NCBI RefSeq assembly: GCF_040712315.1
Contig: NC_134013.1
Location: 48,334,501 to 48,398,500, forward strand
Reading direction: 5' to 3'
Source: Castanea sativa
Taxonomy: Eukaryota; Streptophyta; Magnoliopsida; Fagales; Fagaceae
Length of the DNA: 64,000 nucleotides
The notes beneath the pieces are model-generated. The model saw only the letters and a program-made list of their open reading frames with translations, ran no database searches and was not told the origin of the DNA. Made by a program: the position numbers and the translations under genes. Below, in pieces: positions 49,601 to 62,500 of the stretch (position 1 is the first letter of the stretch; every line of letters begins with the position of its first letter).

Positions 49601-52600
49601 ATAGGTTTGTTTCATTAGCTTGGTGTTTTAAAAAATTGTGAGTATGAAAGCAAAATTTGAGAGTAGCAGTAGTTTAGGAAATTTAACTATTAAAGGTTTT
49701 TTTTTTGAAGAGAAAGAAAGTTTTTTAAGAGAGAAAGAAAGAGAATGGAGGCATATGGTCAAAGTTGAGAGGGGAAGGCAAAGCGTGAGAGAGTGGTTGG
49801 GGAGTCAAAGATTTAGAAAATCCTACATTAATCATTATAGCAGAGTATTGATAATGTACATAATGTGAAAACAAAAAGGCAAAAACCAAAATGTCATTTT
49901 GGAGGCAAGTTGTGATTAATGCATCTACACAATCATAAAGGCAGAAACTTTTTAAAATAACTAACGTAAAAACTTACCATACCAAAAAAAAAATAAAAGA
50001 CTAACAGGGGAGGGAGACTTTGTTTATGAGATGTTTGTATGTAAATTCATAACTATAAAATAATAAGGATTCCCATAGAATAAAATAAAATAATAATGAT
50101 TATGGTAAATAAAAGATATGAATTTGTGTAATTTAGGCAACAGAAATGCTAAAATATTATCTATCTCGATCTCATTAATTATTAGTACCCCTTTTTATTA
50201 TTAAAAAAAAAAAAAAAAAAAACTGAAACATTTGGTATGCTAAAAGACATGAAGAAGAGAGAGAGTTGTGATGTAAACTCAGTCAATTAATGGGAGAGTT
50301 GGATGATTGTAGAGAAACTTCATAGGAGGTGCCACTTGGCAAAAGTTTAGACCCTCACACAATGAGGTCTCTGTTTTTATATATATATTGATGTGTGATT
50401 TATTTGGGTTCATCCAGGATACAACTCGTTTTCCTACATCTGATTTAGACACCCTCAACGCCAAGTTGGCAGTAGTCAACTTAAAAATAAACTCGTGTGG
50501 GTTTGTCATTTATATTAGATATTGTAACAGCAGAATCACCCTAAATCACGTTATGCCCCAAAATAACTCCAGTATTTTCAAAATTCCTTAACTTCCGCTG
50601 GTTACCATAATTGAAAGATTTCTTCCCATTTTGTCCACCGCCATCCGTCGGACCACCACCAACAGCACATCGGAAGTCCTCCCTTCCACCCATACAGTGT
50701 TTGCACCTGATAAGAATCTGTCTAATTCTTTTGTAAACAAGCACCCAGAACGGTTGGAACTAGCAGGTATCATAACACAACCACGACAAGCTCCACCATA
50801 ATACACAGCTATATCCACAGATAGCTCTCTATATCATTTGCACAGATAATCCTTTCCTGGAACCCAATCTAATGGACAATTTTGTATGGGCTGGATGCCT
50901 CTTAGGGTAGGCAACTAATTTCCCTTTAGTGCTCCTGCCTGGGATCAGAATTTACTCTCTTTTATATTTGGCATGTACAAGAATTCCATTCCACAAAAAG
51001 GACATAAAAGAATAAGATATTTAGACCCAAAATGTGTGTTTTGTGGAGCAGGGTAGAAGTGGAAAGAAAAGAAAATTATATAGTAGATTGAAGATGTGAA
51101 GTGCAGTTATGATACAAATTCTTTATCACCATGGTATGCAAACATGTACATGTGATGAACTTGCCTTGGTGCATCTTTGTTGCCAAATTTTAGAGTAATT
51201 TGATTTTTTTATGATGGGATTCATGGGAATGACCTTATACTACTTAGCAATGGATGTTAACTTATAATTTTTGAGTCCTAAATTATTCTGAAGGAGCTTC
51301 TTGGGGCGAAGGATATGTCTACGGGAAAGGAAACTGATGGGATGAAATCAGAACTTTCCTTGTACCTTTTTATGCGCTTGGAACGTGGGCTTGATGGGAA
51401 ATGGGCTATTGTGTGGACTGAGGTAAATGAAGTGGGCCCAACTTTAAAACCCTCAAAGCCCATTATTCATAACCTTATTCCCTCCAACCCCATCGTTCCA
51501 GCCAAGCCCAGAAGAGTATGGAGGCCATGCCAAACCCCAGGAACGTTAAACTCAGCCCACTGCCAGAGCTCTAATCTTGAAGCCCACGCTCTGGGAGCCA
51601 GAGTTCAGGTGCCGATGGAGGTCCAGGTTCCGAGAGTGGGACAAGTGGGCTCGAGCTCATGGGATGAAGAGGTGAGGTCGGTGTCTGCTCGCGGTGATGA
51701 CCCAGTGACTGGAAACGATGGAGATGCTTCTTGCAGCGCCGATAATGATATTATCGACGCCGGCAAGGCTCTGGCTGGGTTTTCGAGCCCCGACACTGAG
51801 ATGCAGCATCGGCTTGGGTTTTAGGACTGAGGTGACACCGGGGACTTGATGGTTGGCTCGGATTTGGCAAGGAATGGGCCGGGGATGTATAACGGATTGG
51901 TTCCTAGTTTAGACTTGGGTAAAGTGTTGGAGGTTGAGTTTGGGGAAGGGGATGCACATGCAGAAGTGGTGGATTCAGTTGGGGCTACTCAGTCAGAATC
52001 TGGGCTCTTTATTCTTCCTCGGGAGTCCAGTGGGGTGGTGGACAGTGGTTGTGGCAGTGGAGAGACTAAGAATTGTGTGTTGGAATGTGAACCTCTGTCT
52101 CATTGGGTTCCTAACGATCTCAATGTGGGTTCGTTGACTCTGGATTTTGTAGAACACGAGATGGCTGATGGTCCCCCCTCGGATTGGGTATCCAAGTTGA
52201 TGAGAAAATTCTGTAAAATGGTGGGCTTTCCTATTGTGAGACATGAAGCTCAATGTTTGGCCCTTTTTCGTATCCTGGAACAGGAGTGTCTCAAGGTGAA
52301 GGACGAAGAGGGGTCTAAGAGACCCGCTATTTCAGGGACACAAGGCCTCAGGGAGCTTAAGGGGCTGATTTCTTATGTCAATTATGAGGGTGCCACTGCT
52401 AGGAGTAAGTGCAGAGATGCTTTGACGGACTCGGGGGCTGCTAGTAGTTTTAAATGACACTACGACTACTTTCTTGGAACGTGAGGGGGCTTAATAATCC
52501 CCGGAAGAGAGAGGTGTGTAAGAACCTTCTTAAAGAGTGGAAGTGCGATTTTGTGTGTATTCAAGAAACGAAAGTATCGTCTATTGATGGGGCATTTGTT

Positions 52601-55600
52601 CGGAGTTTATGGGGTAGTCCGTACACTGATTGGGCTGTTTTGGATGCTGTGCAGTTTTCAGGTGGGGTCTTGCTGATTTGGGATAAGAGGGTTGTTGAGA
52701 AGTTGGATGTTATTGTGGGTCAATTTTCTGTCAGTGTATTATTGAGAGGTGTGGTGGATGATTTTGTTTGGGCTTGTACAGGTGTGTATGGCCCTAATGA
52801 CAATGGTCAACGGCCTAATTTGTGGGGGGAGTTGTCTCAGGTGCGAGCCAGGTGGCCCGTGGCATGGTGTCTTGTAGGTGATTTTAATATTATCAGATAC
52901 CCAAGTGAGAGACTTGGTTGTGAGACTTTCAGCCCTGCTATGCTCGCATTCTCTGATTTCATAGAGAATAATTCTTTAGTTGATTTACCTTTAGAGGGGG
53001 CTTCCTTCACTTGGTTTAAAGATTCCGGTCTTCCCTCTATGTCAAGAATTGACAGGGCCTTGGTTTCCCTTGATTGGGAGGAGCACTTTGAGAATGTATC
53101 CCAACGGGTGCTTCCTCGTGTTCTTTCTGACCACTGCCCTCTTTTGTTAGAAGCTGGTGTTGTTCGGCGTGGTCGTAGTGCCTTTAAATTTGAGAACATG
53201 TGGTTAAAGGATGAGGGTTTTGTGGATAGAGTAAAGCAGTGGTGGGATGGCTACAGTTTTGAGGGTTCTCCAAGTTTCATCTTGGCCCAAAAATTGAAGG
53301 CTCTAAAAGCAGACCTAAAAAAGTGGAACAAGGAGGAATTTGGTGATTTGGTTTTTAGAAAGAAGAATAAGCTAACTGAGCTGATGGGGTTAGATGTGAG
53401 AGAGGAGCTAGTGGGTCTCTCAAATGAGGATCAGAGTCGGCACATTCAACTCAAAGGAGACATAGAGCATCTGGCTTCTCTTGAGGAGACATCTTGGAGG
53501 CAAAAGTCTAGAGCCTTATTTGTGAAAGAGGGAGATAATAATACTCGGTTTTTTCATAGAGTAGCAAACTCCCATAGAAACGCTAATCAGATTAAAAGGA
53601 TGGAGGTGAATGGTATTCTTTATGAGGATGAGCACGATGTACGCTCTCAAATAGTCCTTTTTTACCGAGAGTTGTATAAGGAAACTGAGGTGGGGCGTCC
53701 TTCTATGGATGGGTTAGAGTTTGCTAGTATTGAAGAGGATGATCGGGTGTTATTAGAGAAGGAGTTTTCGAAGGAGGAAGTCTTCCAGGTATTAAAGGAG
53801 ATGGAGGGGGATAAAGCCCCTGGTCCTGATAGCTTCACCTTGGCCTTTTTTCAGAAATGTTGGAGTGTCGTGAAAAGGGATGTAATGGAATTTTTTGAAG
53901 ATTTCTATAGACATTCTTCGTTTGAACGGTCTTTGAATGCTTCGTTTCTCACTTTAATTCCTAAGAAGTGTAGTGCCGTTAATATTAAAGACTTTCGCCC
54001 CATTAGTTTGGTGGGTAGTGTTTATAAGCTGTTATCCAAGGTGTTGGCTAATAGGATGCGGAGAGTTTTGGATAATCTCATCTCTGAGACTCAGAATTCG
54101 TTTGTTGGCGGAAGGCAGATTCTGGATTCAGTGCTTGTTGCAAATGAATGCTTGGATAGTAGGTTGAAGAGCAGAGTTTTGGGTGTGGTTTGCAAGCTGG
54201 ACATTGAGAAAGCCTATGATCATGTGAACTGGGAGGCCCTGTTTTATTTGTTGGGCCGGATGGGTTTTGGGGTGAAATGGAAGGGTTGGATCAAGGCTTG
54301 CGTTTCGTCTGTCCGTTTCTCTGTCCTAGTAAATGGGTCCCCGGAAGGTTTTTTTGGTAGCTCCTGTGGGTTGAGACAAGGGGATTCCCTATCTCCGTTA
54401 TTGTTTCTTTTGATAATGGAGGTTTTAAGTAAACTTTTGAAGAAGACAGGAGTGTAATCTTATTCGGGGATTTCAAGTGGGAGCTGTGAACTGTGCTGGG
54501 GTGAGTATTTCCCATCTTTTATTTGCAGATGACACCATCATATTTTGTGAGGCCTCAAGGGAGCAGCTGCTGTCTATTAGGATGGTGTTGTCTTGTTTTC
54601 AGGCGTTTACGGGTTTGAAGGTCAATGTTGGGAAAAACGAGATTGTCCACGTTGGGGAGGTGAATAATCTAGATGCTTTGGCTAATGTGCTTCAGTGTAG
54701 AGTAGGCAGTTTGCCTATGAAATATTTGGGGATGCCTTTGGGATCTTCTTTTAAGTCTCCCTTGATCTGGAATCCTATTTTGGAAAAGATGGAGAAGAGG
54801 CTCTCTGGGTGGAAGCGTCTCTATTTATCTAAGGGTGGTAGGCTCATGTTACTTAAGAGTACTCTCTCAAGTCTCCCGACATACTTTCTATCTCTCTTTA
54901 CTATTCCTAAAGCAGTGGCGACTAGATTGGAAAGTATTCAAAGGAATTTCCTTTGGGGGTCTTCTGAGGGGGGTTTTAAATATCCTTTGGTGGCTTGGGA
55001 TAAGGTGTGTTTACCCGTTGAGATGGGTGGATTGGGGTTAAGAAAGGTGGTGTCGTTTAATCAAGCTTTATTAGGGAAGTGGCTGTGGAGATATGGCCAT
55101 GAAGATACCCACCTGTGGCATCGGGTTATCTCTTCAAATATGGCGAGGATCAGAGGGGGTGGAGGACTAGAGACTGCAGGAGGTCCCATGGGTGCGGCCT
55201 TTGGAGAAGCATTAACAAAGGTTGGGAGGACTTTTCTAAGCATCTTTCTTTTGTAGTGGGGCAAGGAACTCGTATCCGTTTTTGGCATGATAGGTGGATT
55301 GGTGACGATACCCTAAAAGTTCTCTATCCTGAGCTTTATGTGTGTTTAGCGGTCAAGGATGCTTGTATCTCTGAGGTTTTGTGGATTCCAGAAGGGGGTA
55401 CAGTTAGAGTATGGAATTTAACGTTTTATAGAGCGTTTGAAGATTGGGAGTTGGCTGCTTCGTATTCTCTACTCCGGCTTATCCAATCCCGCATTCCACA
55501 GGATAGTAGGAGAGATACCCTTTACTGGCGGCTTAAAGGGGATGGTATGTTTGACACTCGGTCTTACTACCTCGTGATCCGAGATGCTTCGAATTCTTGG

Positions 55601-58600
55601 CTTCCTTGGAAGGGGGTTTGGAAACCGAAGATCCCCAAGCGCGTGGCTTTCTTTCGGTGGTCTGCTGCTCATGGTCGGATCCTCACCTTGGACAACCTTA
55701 TGCTTAAGGGTTGGCCCTTGGTTAATAGGTGTTGCTTGTGTTGCAAGGATGGGGAGTTGGTTAACCATCTTCTTTTGCATTGTCCTGTTACCCATTCTCT
55801 TTGGTCTCGTATGCTTCAGACCTTTGGGATTCTTTGGGTTATGCCAGGGTCGGTGGCGGAGTTGATTCCTTGTTGGCATCAGTGGCATGGAAAGGATAAG
55901 TCGGACATATGGAATTTGGTTCCAGGGTGCTTAATGTGGATAGTGTGGTTGGAACGAAATCGTCGTTCCTTTGAAGACAAAGAGTAGACCTTGGTTGAGT
56001 TGAATCTATTATGCCAGCGTAGTCTCTTAGAGTGGTCTCGTTGTTGGGGGTTTTCTAATTGCTCTTCTCTCGCTGAGTTTTTGCCCTCCCTTAACTTTGT
56101 TTCCTAGTAGTTTTTTATTTTTGTTCATCATCATGAACTCCTTGTATGACTTTCTTTCCTTTTTTTATAAAAGCTTCCGGATTACTTATCAAAAAAAAGT
56201 ACTCCAGAATAAGTGCCCTGAATTGATCATTTGTAGCAGGTCTAAAGTCTGTATCTGTTCAACTTAGCAAGCTCAGATAGCCTAGAAATCAGTCAAGTGA
56301 ATCTCCTATCAAAAAAAAAGAAAAAAAGAAAAAGAAAAAGAAAGAACCAGGTAGAATTCAGTTCAGATGTAGGAGACCTACTCAGAAGTTTTCACAACTC
56401 AGTCATATATGATGGAATCATCAAAGATTTGACCTTTTTGAAATTTTTGTAACTCACTATAGGTTTGCGAAACAAAGAAAAGATGTTTATGAACAAGATA
56501 TCAAACCATACAAAGAAAGAAAAAGGATTGAATGGAGGAACTTCCGAATATTTGGCAATCAAAGATGTATCAATATCAATGGTGACTCATTTTTGCTTAT
56601 CTAAAAAGAAAATGGTGACTCATTATTTTGATAAATTAGAAAAAAGAAGATTTTGTAAACACTTACTCGAAATCTTACTTAGGACAGTCCATTGTGGAAG
56701 ACCCAATTTTTTTCTGATGATTTTGCTATGATATTTCTGGTCCATTTATAATATAATGAAAGATTGGATATGGAGCTTTGTTTTTATAACTTTTGGCTTG
56801 GCTTGGGTTATGCCTAGTTCGGTTCCAAACTTGCTTTTTGGATGGTGGAATTGGTTGGGGAAGCATTCGTCTCAGATCTGGAATTTAGTCCCGTTGTGCA
56901 TCCTTTGGTGTATTTGGAAGGAGCGGAACCGGAGGACTTTTGAGGATTTGGATAGCTCTAGGGATCAGTTGCTTGCTTCTTTTTGTGGAACTCTTTTTGA
57001 TTGGTCTAGGACGTGGGGACTCACGTCTAGTGATTCCCTCCCTTCTTTTCTTTGTTCCCTTCTCTTTTTGTAATTTCTCTGTTGTTTGGTTTTCTCTCTT
57101 GTTTCTCTTTGTTTTCTTTTTCTTGTTTTTCTGGGTTGCTATGTGTTTTTCAGGCATAGAGTAACCTTCGTTTATATATCATTCTTACTTATCAAAAAAA
57201 AAAAAAAAAAAAAAAATAATGAAAGATTTATACAAATTTTGGGCTGCTACTTTGTATTGGTAATAGGTCTGAAAAAATAATCTAAAAAGATCAAATTTAG
57301 TCTATTTAGATAATTTTTTCCCCTGTTGGACTGTTTGGAATAGGTTCCCATGTAATGGATTGAATATTTCTTCCTAATGTGTTGAGTAATTTGAGGCTGA
57401 GACTTGAACTTTAGTATGATCTTTTCAAAACATTGTTTGTTATATGTATATCAATGCATGTAGGTGTTTTGCCTATTGCATTTCTTGATTTTAGGGAGGA
57501 TGATTTTAAACTAAAGCCGCTAAAGATTAAGGGTCTTGGATAGAATATATGAAATCTGAATTCTAGGCAATTAAGAAGCAACAAGTTGATAAAATGAGTG
57601 TGGCTAAAATGAAAATGTTATGATGGATAAGTAGAAATACAAAGAAAGATAGGATACAAAATGAAGAAATTCATTTAAAGATGATGGTGGGTCCTATTGA
57701 TGAAAAAATCAGGAAGAGTTGCTTGAGATGATTTAGTGTTTCAATACACTATTGAAAAAAAAAGTGATTTGATTTAAGTTGAGGGAACGAAAAGAAGTAG
57801 AGAAAAACCTAAATAATATTGGTAAAAGTAGTAAAAAATTGAAATGTTATTTAAGGAAATGACGGAATATGATTTTTGGATATTTATTGTTCTACGTATT
57901 CTTCGATAGAATGGCAAAGAAGTATACCTGTGGCTGATCCATAACTGACCACAATGTTTTGGGAATAAGGTTTATTTTAGTATTGATTTTAGTGTATTAG
58001 GGGGAACAAATGAGAGCAATCTGCAGATTTAGGTTAGGTTCCATGAACAACCATTTTCTTTATTTGTTGCTACAGGTATTTTGAAAGAAAAAAAAAAGGG
58101 CATGGAGTATGAGCAGGATGAAGGTTGGAAAATATTTTCAGGATGTTTGTTTAATGCATAGCTATAAAATCTCATAGAAACCATAACCATACTAGGTGAT
58201 TATGCATAGTTGTGTCTTATACATAAATTACTTTTGGCTGTTTAGGAATGTGTACAGTGAATGAAGGTCACCAAAAGCAAAACGTTGAGATATAAAAAGA
58301 AGAAGAAGGTATAATTAGAATTAAAGCACTAAAATTGCAGACAATGGGAGCACTAGGTTGAGATGGTTTGTGTGTGTGCGTGTGTGTGAGACATGGGTGA
58401 GTGGATGTAACAAGATATGATTTGATCAATATAGTGAAAGAAGGCTGAAAATATCAAGAATATGGTTTTTTCTATAACTGGCAAAATAGGATTCTTGGCA
58501 CCAACCCCAAAATTTTGGGCTAAGGCTATGTGTATATGAGATGTCTCTTGCTTTTCAATATTGCCTGCACCTTTTTGTTTTGCTGATGCATCTTGTGGAA

Positions 58601-59496
58601 ACATTACTTATTGAACTTGTCTTATTTCTTTTGATGATATTGTATCTGTCTAGTAGATGTTTCAAACCTTTTTATGCTGAAAATTTTACATGATCATAGG
58701 TCCATCCTAAAGAGATGAACAATCACCTTCTTCATACTCGTACGAGTGCAAATGTCCTGATCAAATTAAAAACTTTTGTGGAGTTGACAATGGATGTTGC
58801 TTCAGCTCCTCCTCGGCGCTATTTTTTTGAGGTAAGAACCCTGTTTGTTTGAACTCTTTCATGTGTATTTTGTCCCTCTTTTTTTGCTTTAAGTGGGAAC
58901 TTTCTTCAGAAAACTACTGGCTTATATTACATGTCTTGCTCTTGCTTCCTTAATTTTCTTCATCATACTGTTGGGCAATGGGTATTGATCTTTAGCATTC
59001 TATTATGAGTTTTAGATGTACTACCCATACTCCCAAGAAAATCAACTGGTAATGAAAGGGAATATTTGAAGTTTTTCTAACTTCATAATTGGACATATTG
59101 CATGTTTACTTAAAGAATAATGACCTAGGAGAAAAGAAAATGATGTAACAATAAACTTGAACCAAAAAATAAATAAATAAAGGATAGATAACCTAGGAAT
59201 TAGTACCAAGCTTGAGAGAACAAAATCTCAAGAAGTTAGCACCTAGTGTTGCCAGTGTCGATACCAAACCATTGGAAGATTCCAAAAGAAATCTTATTAA
59301 TCAATCAAACTTTAGACCGAGGCTTTATTTATTATTAGGTATTATAATCAAACCATAGATTGTCTTTATTTATATATTTTTTTGATAAGTAAGAAAGATG
59401 TAACTTCAAAAAATTGCTTTATGCAAGGGAGTGCAAAGAAAACCAAAGATTATAGAAAAAGAGAGAAAAGCAGAAACAGAAAAGAGAAGCTAATTA

Positions 59497-59542
<46 letters not shown>

Positions 59543-62500
59543 ATGCTAAGGAACAAAGGAAAAGAATAATTAGATGTGAGTCCCCAAGCCCTAGACCAAT
59601 CATAAAGGGAACCAGTAAAAAGAGCAAGCAACTAGTCATCGGATCTATCTAAGTCCTCAAAAGTCCGCCGATTGCGTGCCTTCCAAATACACCACATCAA
59701 ACACAATGGAACTATATTCCAAATGTTAGATGAGTGCTTCCCCAACAAATTCCACCAACCAAAGAGGAAATCTACCACCGTTCTTGAGAGAACCCACAAA
59801 ATCTCAAAAGTTCTAAAGACATAGCTCCACCGCTGATGAACCTTTCCACAGTTTAACAACAAATGATTCACTGTCTCCCCACAACAACGACACCTAATGC
59901 ACCAGTCAACAAAATCAAAGCTTCTACTTTGCAAGTTATCACCCGTGAGAATCCTATCCCATGCGACTGCCCAAACAAAGAAAGAGACACCTCGGGGTGC
60001 CTTAACTTTCCAAATACCTTTCCAAGGAAAAACAACGAAAGACGAACCACGTAACTTATGATAAAACAAATAGACAATAAAATCTCCATTCTTCGTCAAC
60101 TTTCATCTCAATTATTGAATTACTGAATTACTAAAATAGCCTTGACTCTAAGAAATAAAATAAAATACTAACATTTTTAAAATAAAAAATACTAGTAAAC
60201 TAAGTTGTGCTATTCTCACAAGCACAAAGGAATAAAAAACAAGAAAATTTTTTCATTTTTGGATTTTATATATAAATATTCATTTTTGGATTTTATATAT
60301 AAATATAAAATCTGAACGAAAAATTAGAGAAACATGCCCAAGTGTAACTTATTAATATTTTTACTAATATTTAAAAATAAAGTGAAAATGCAAAAACAAC
60401 CCAGGGGTTTCATTTCTTCCCTATTACTCCATGAGGTTTCTATATCCGCCAAATTAACCTCTAGGACTAAGTTTTGTTAGTTCTTATGAACAGATAATCA
60501 TGTGACCATCACATAAACCCATAAACACATTAAGAAGACTTAGAAACTGATTCACACCACTAGTATTGTGACTGTTATGTGATTTTTCCGTCCATAAAAC
60601 TTAATGAAAGATAGTCTCAAGGGTCAATATGGCAAACATAAAAACCTTAGGGAGGGGTGTTTTGCAATTGACCCAAACCCCTTAGAGGAAATTTAGCTGT
60701 TAAAGTAGGTCTAAAGTATTCCATGTGCTTATGTTAAGGCTTGGACTCCGGCCACATATCATTTTTTTATAAATATTTTGTATTAAAAAAATTAATTAAT
60801 AATATAATTGAAGATACCAAGCATTCTATGTCTAATCTCAAGTTATTCTTTTTCCAAACTTTATTGGACTAGCTGACTGCCTTGAGGCATTTTTCTTTCT
60901 TTTCTATTGTTGATTTATTAGATTTATGCAATTTTTGTAACTGATTGTTAGTATATTTCCTTTATACTTGGGTGGCTCCTTTATATATATTATTACCTTC
61001 AATGAACCAATTATGCCTTTGACCCTTGTTGATGCGAGAGCACAACCATAATTACTTTGGAATTTATTATTTTATATTTTCTTTATCTCAGGAGGGAATT
61101 TATCTTATCATATGTATTTGGATTAGTTTAGACTACTTTCATGGATTAGTAGTTTGAGTTAAGCTAGGATTAGTTTTCATTGATGTTATCTTATCTCTTT
61201 ATTTCCTAAAAGCTCTATAATAGCTCCAAATGGTTTATTTTTAGTCAGACTATTTTGACTAATAAAATTTCATTTGTGAAAAGTGTGTTTTTGTTTGGTG
61301 GTGATTCCAAACAACCGTGGGACTGTTCTAGGTGGTGAAGCCTAGGCTGTCCTACATCACTTGTACTTATTAAAAAAGTACATACTACCATCGTATATAA
61401 AAAAGCATGTACCAAATACTATATTTAATAATATACACATTGGATTACTGTAGCCATATATATGCCTAATTAATTTGTAATTCATTTTTAAATGTTACAT
61501 TTTTTTAATATAAATATGATTACAATTGCTATATACGTATTCAATATAATTGATTTAACTAAGGTTCTTGAAACAAATCATTCACCCTAAGTTGGCATTT
61601 CAAAATAATTTGGGTATTGATACTTTCTCATTTGCTTATTATTTTCATTTACAAGAAATTCCGGACTTAATGTTATCACTTTAAATAAACTACATTATTA
61701 TTTGTTCAATTTTGTTAAACTGAACAAATATTAAAACTAAAGTTATAAATTTACGAAATTGAAATAAATAAAAACAACATGCATAGCACAGGTCACAAGC
61801 TAATCAGACTTATGAGTAATCAGTCCTCAAAATCTTTCCATGTTTTAGAGGAGAAAAATTAAGCAAAGCATATTTCATCCTAAACATGGTTTCTCCATGC
61901 TACTGAAGTTCTACTGGTTGTGCTTCTGGAAGATTTTTGTGCTCCTGTTTAACTTCCATACTAATAAGATCAATTTTGCAGGTCATGAGTTTTTTTGCAA
62001 CAGCTCCACATGAAAAGGAAAAGCTTCAATATTTTTCTTCACCTGAAGGAAGAGATGATCTATATCAATACAATCAGAAGGAACGAAGAAGTGTTCTTGA
62101 GGTGATGTCAAATTAGTGGATTCCACTCTTCCCTCCTTTGTTACTTGATAAACATTTTCTGTGTTGCATGATGGTATTGTGTTGTTGCGTTGTCTTTCTT
62201 TTATAATTAAAGGAATCAAATTTGGGAGCACTGAACATTCTACACCTGCAGTCCCATGTAGATGTGATACAATTGGTGCTTTCTCGTGTAACAGATTGTC
62301 ATCTTATTACAATTTAATTTACTCTTTTTTTTTCTTTTTTTCTTTTCTTACATGCTCCACGTGAGATTAGTGATTTTATTTTCCTAATATAGGTATTAGA
62401 GGACTTCCCGTCTGTCCAAATGCCGTTTGAATGGCTGGTGCAGTTGGTTCCACCGTTAAAAACCAGGGCTTTCTCCATATCTTCATCCCCTTTAGCTCAT

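Larger units (their letters stand above)
42930..50868 (-). mobile_element. Long LINE on the - strand in intron 8, with nested hAT and Helitron
   Basis: A 15-bp target duplication, CTAATGGACAATTTT, flanks it at 42915-42929 and 50869-50883. The poly(A) end appears as a T run at 42930. Removing the hAT (917 bp) and Helitron (1,959 bp) leaves about 5 kb of LINE. On the - strand the order is ORF1 (50.87-47.5 kb), endonuclease (47.5-45.5 kb), reverse transcriptase (45.3-44.0 kb; [25 protein letters not shown]) and zinc-binding tail (43.5-43.2 kb). It is the same family as the LINE at 51.3-56.2 kb. Frameshifts and stops make it inactive. Confidence 0.93.
51300..56197 (+). mobile_element. Nearly complete LINE on the + strand in intron 8
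   Basis: ORF1 and ORF2 are both present and overlap by four bases (ATGA at 52454). The 3' end is GATTACTTATCAAAAAAAA at 56197. Only a few lesions are seen (see ORF entries). The left end lies close to 51300, within ORF1, so it is 5'-truncated; no target duplication was found. It is the least damaged LINE in the window and the reference for the family here. Confidence 0.9.

Noticed and set aside
51240..51310. Target duplication for the + strand LINE near 51300
   Set aside because: No direct match to the bases after its poly(A) at 56198 was found; the only likeness is a short inverted one.
43160..56107. LINE reverse transcriptase ORFs as host genes
   Set aside because: Endonuclease-RT-zinc tail order, poly(A) and target duplications show they are retrotransposons.
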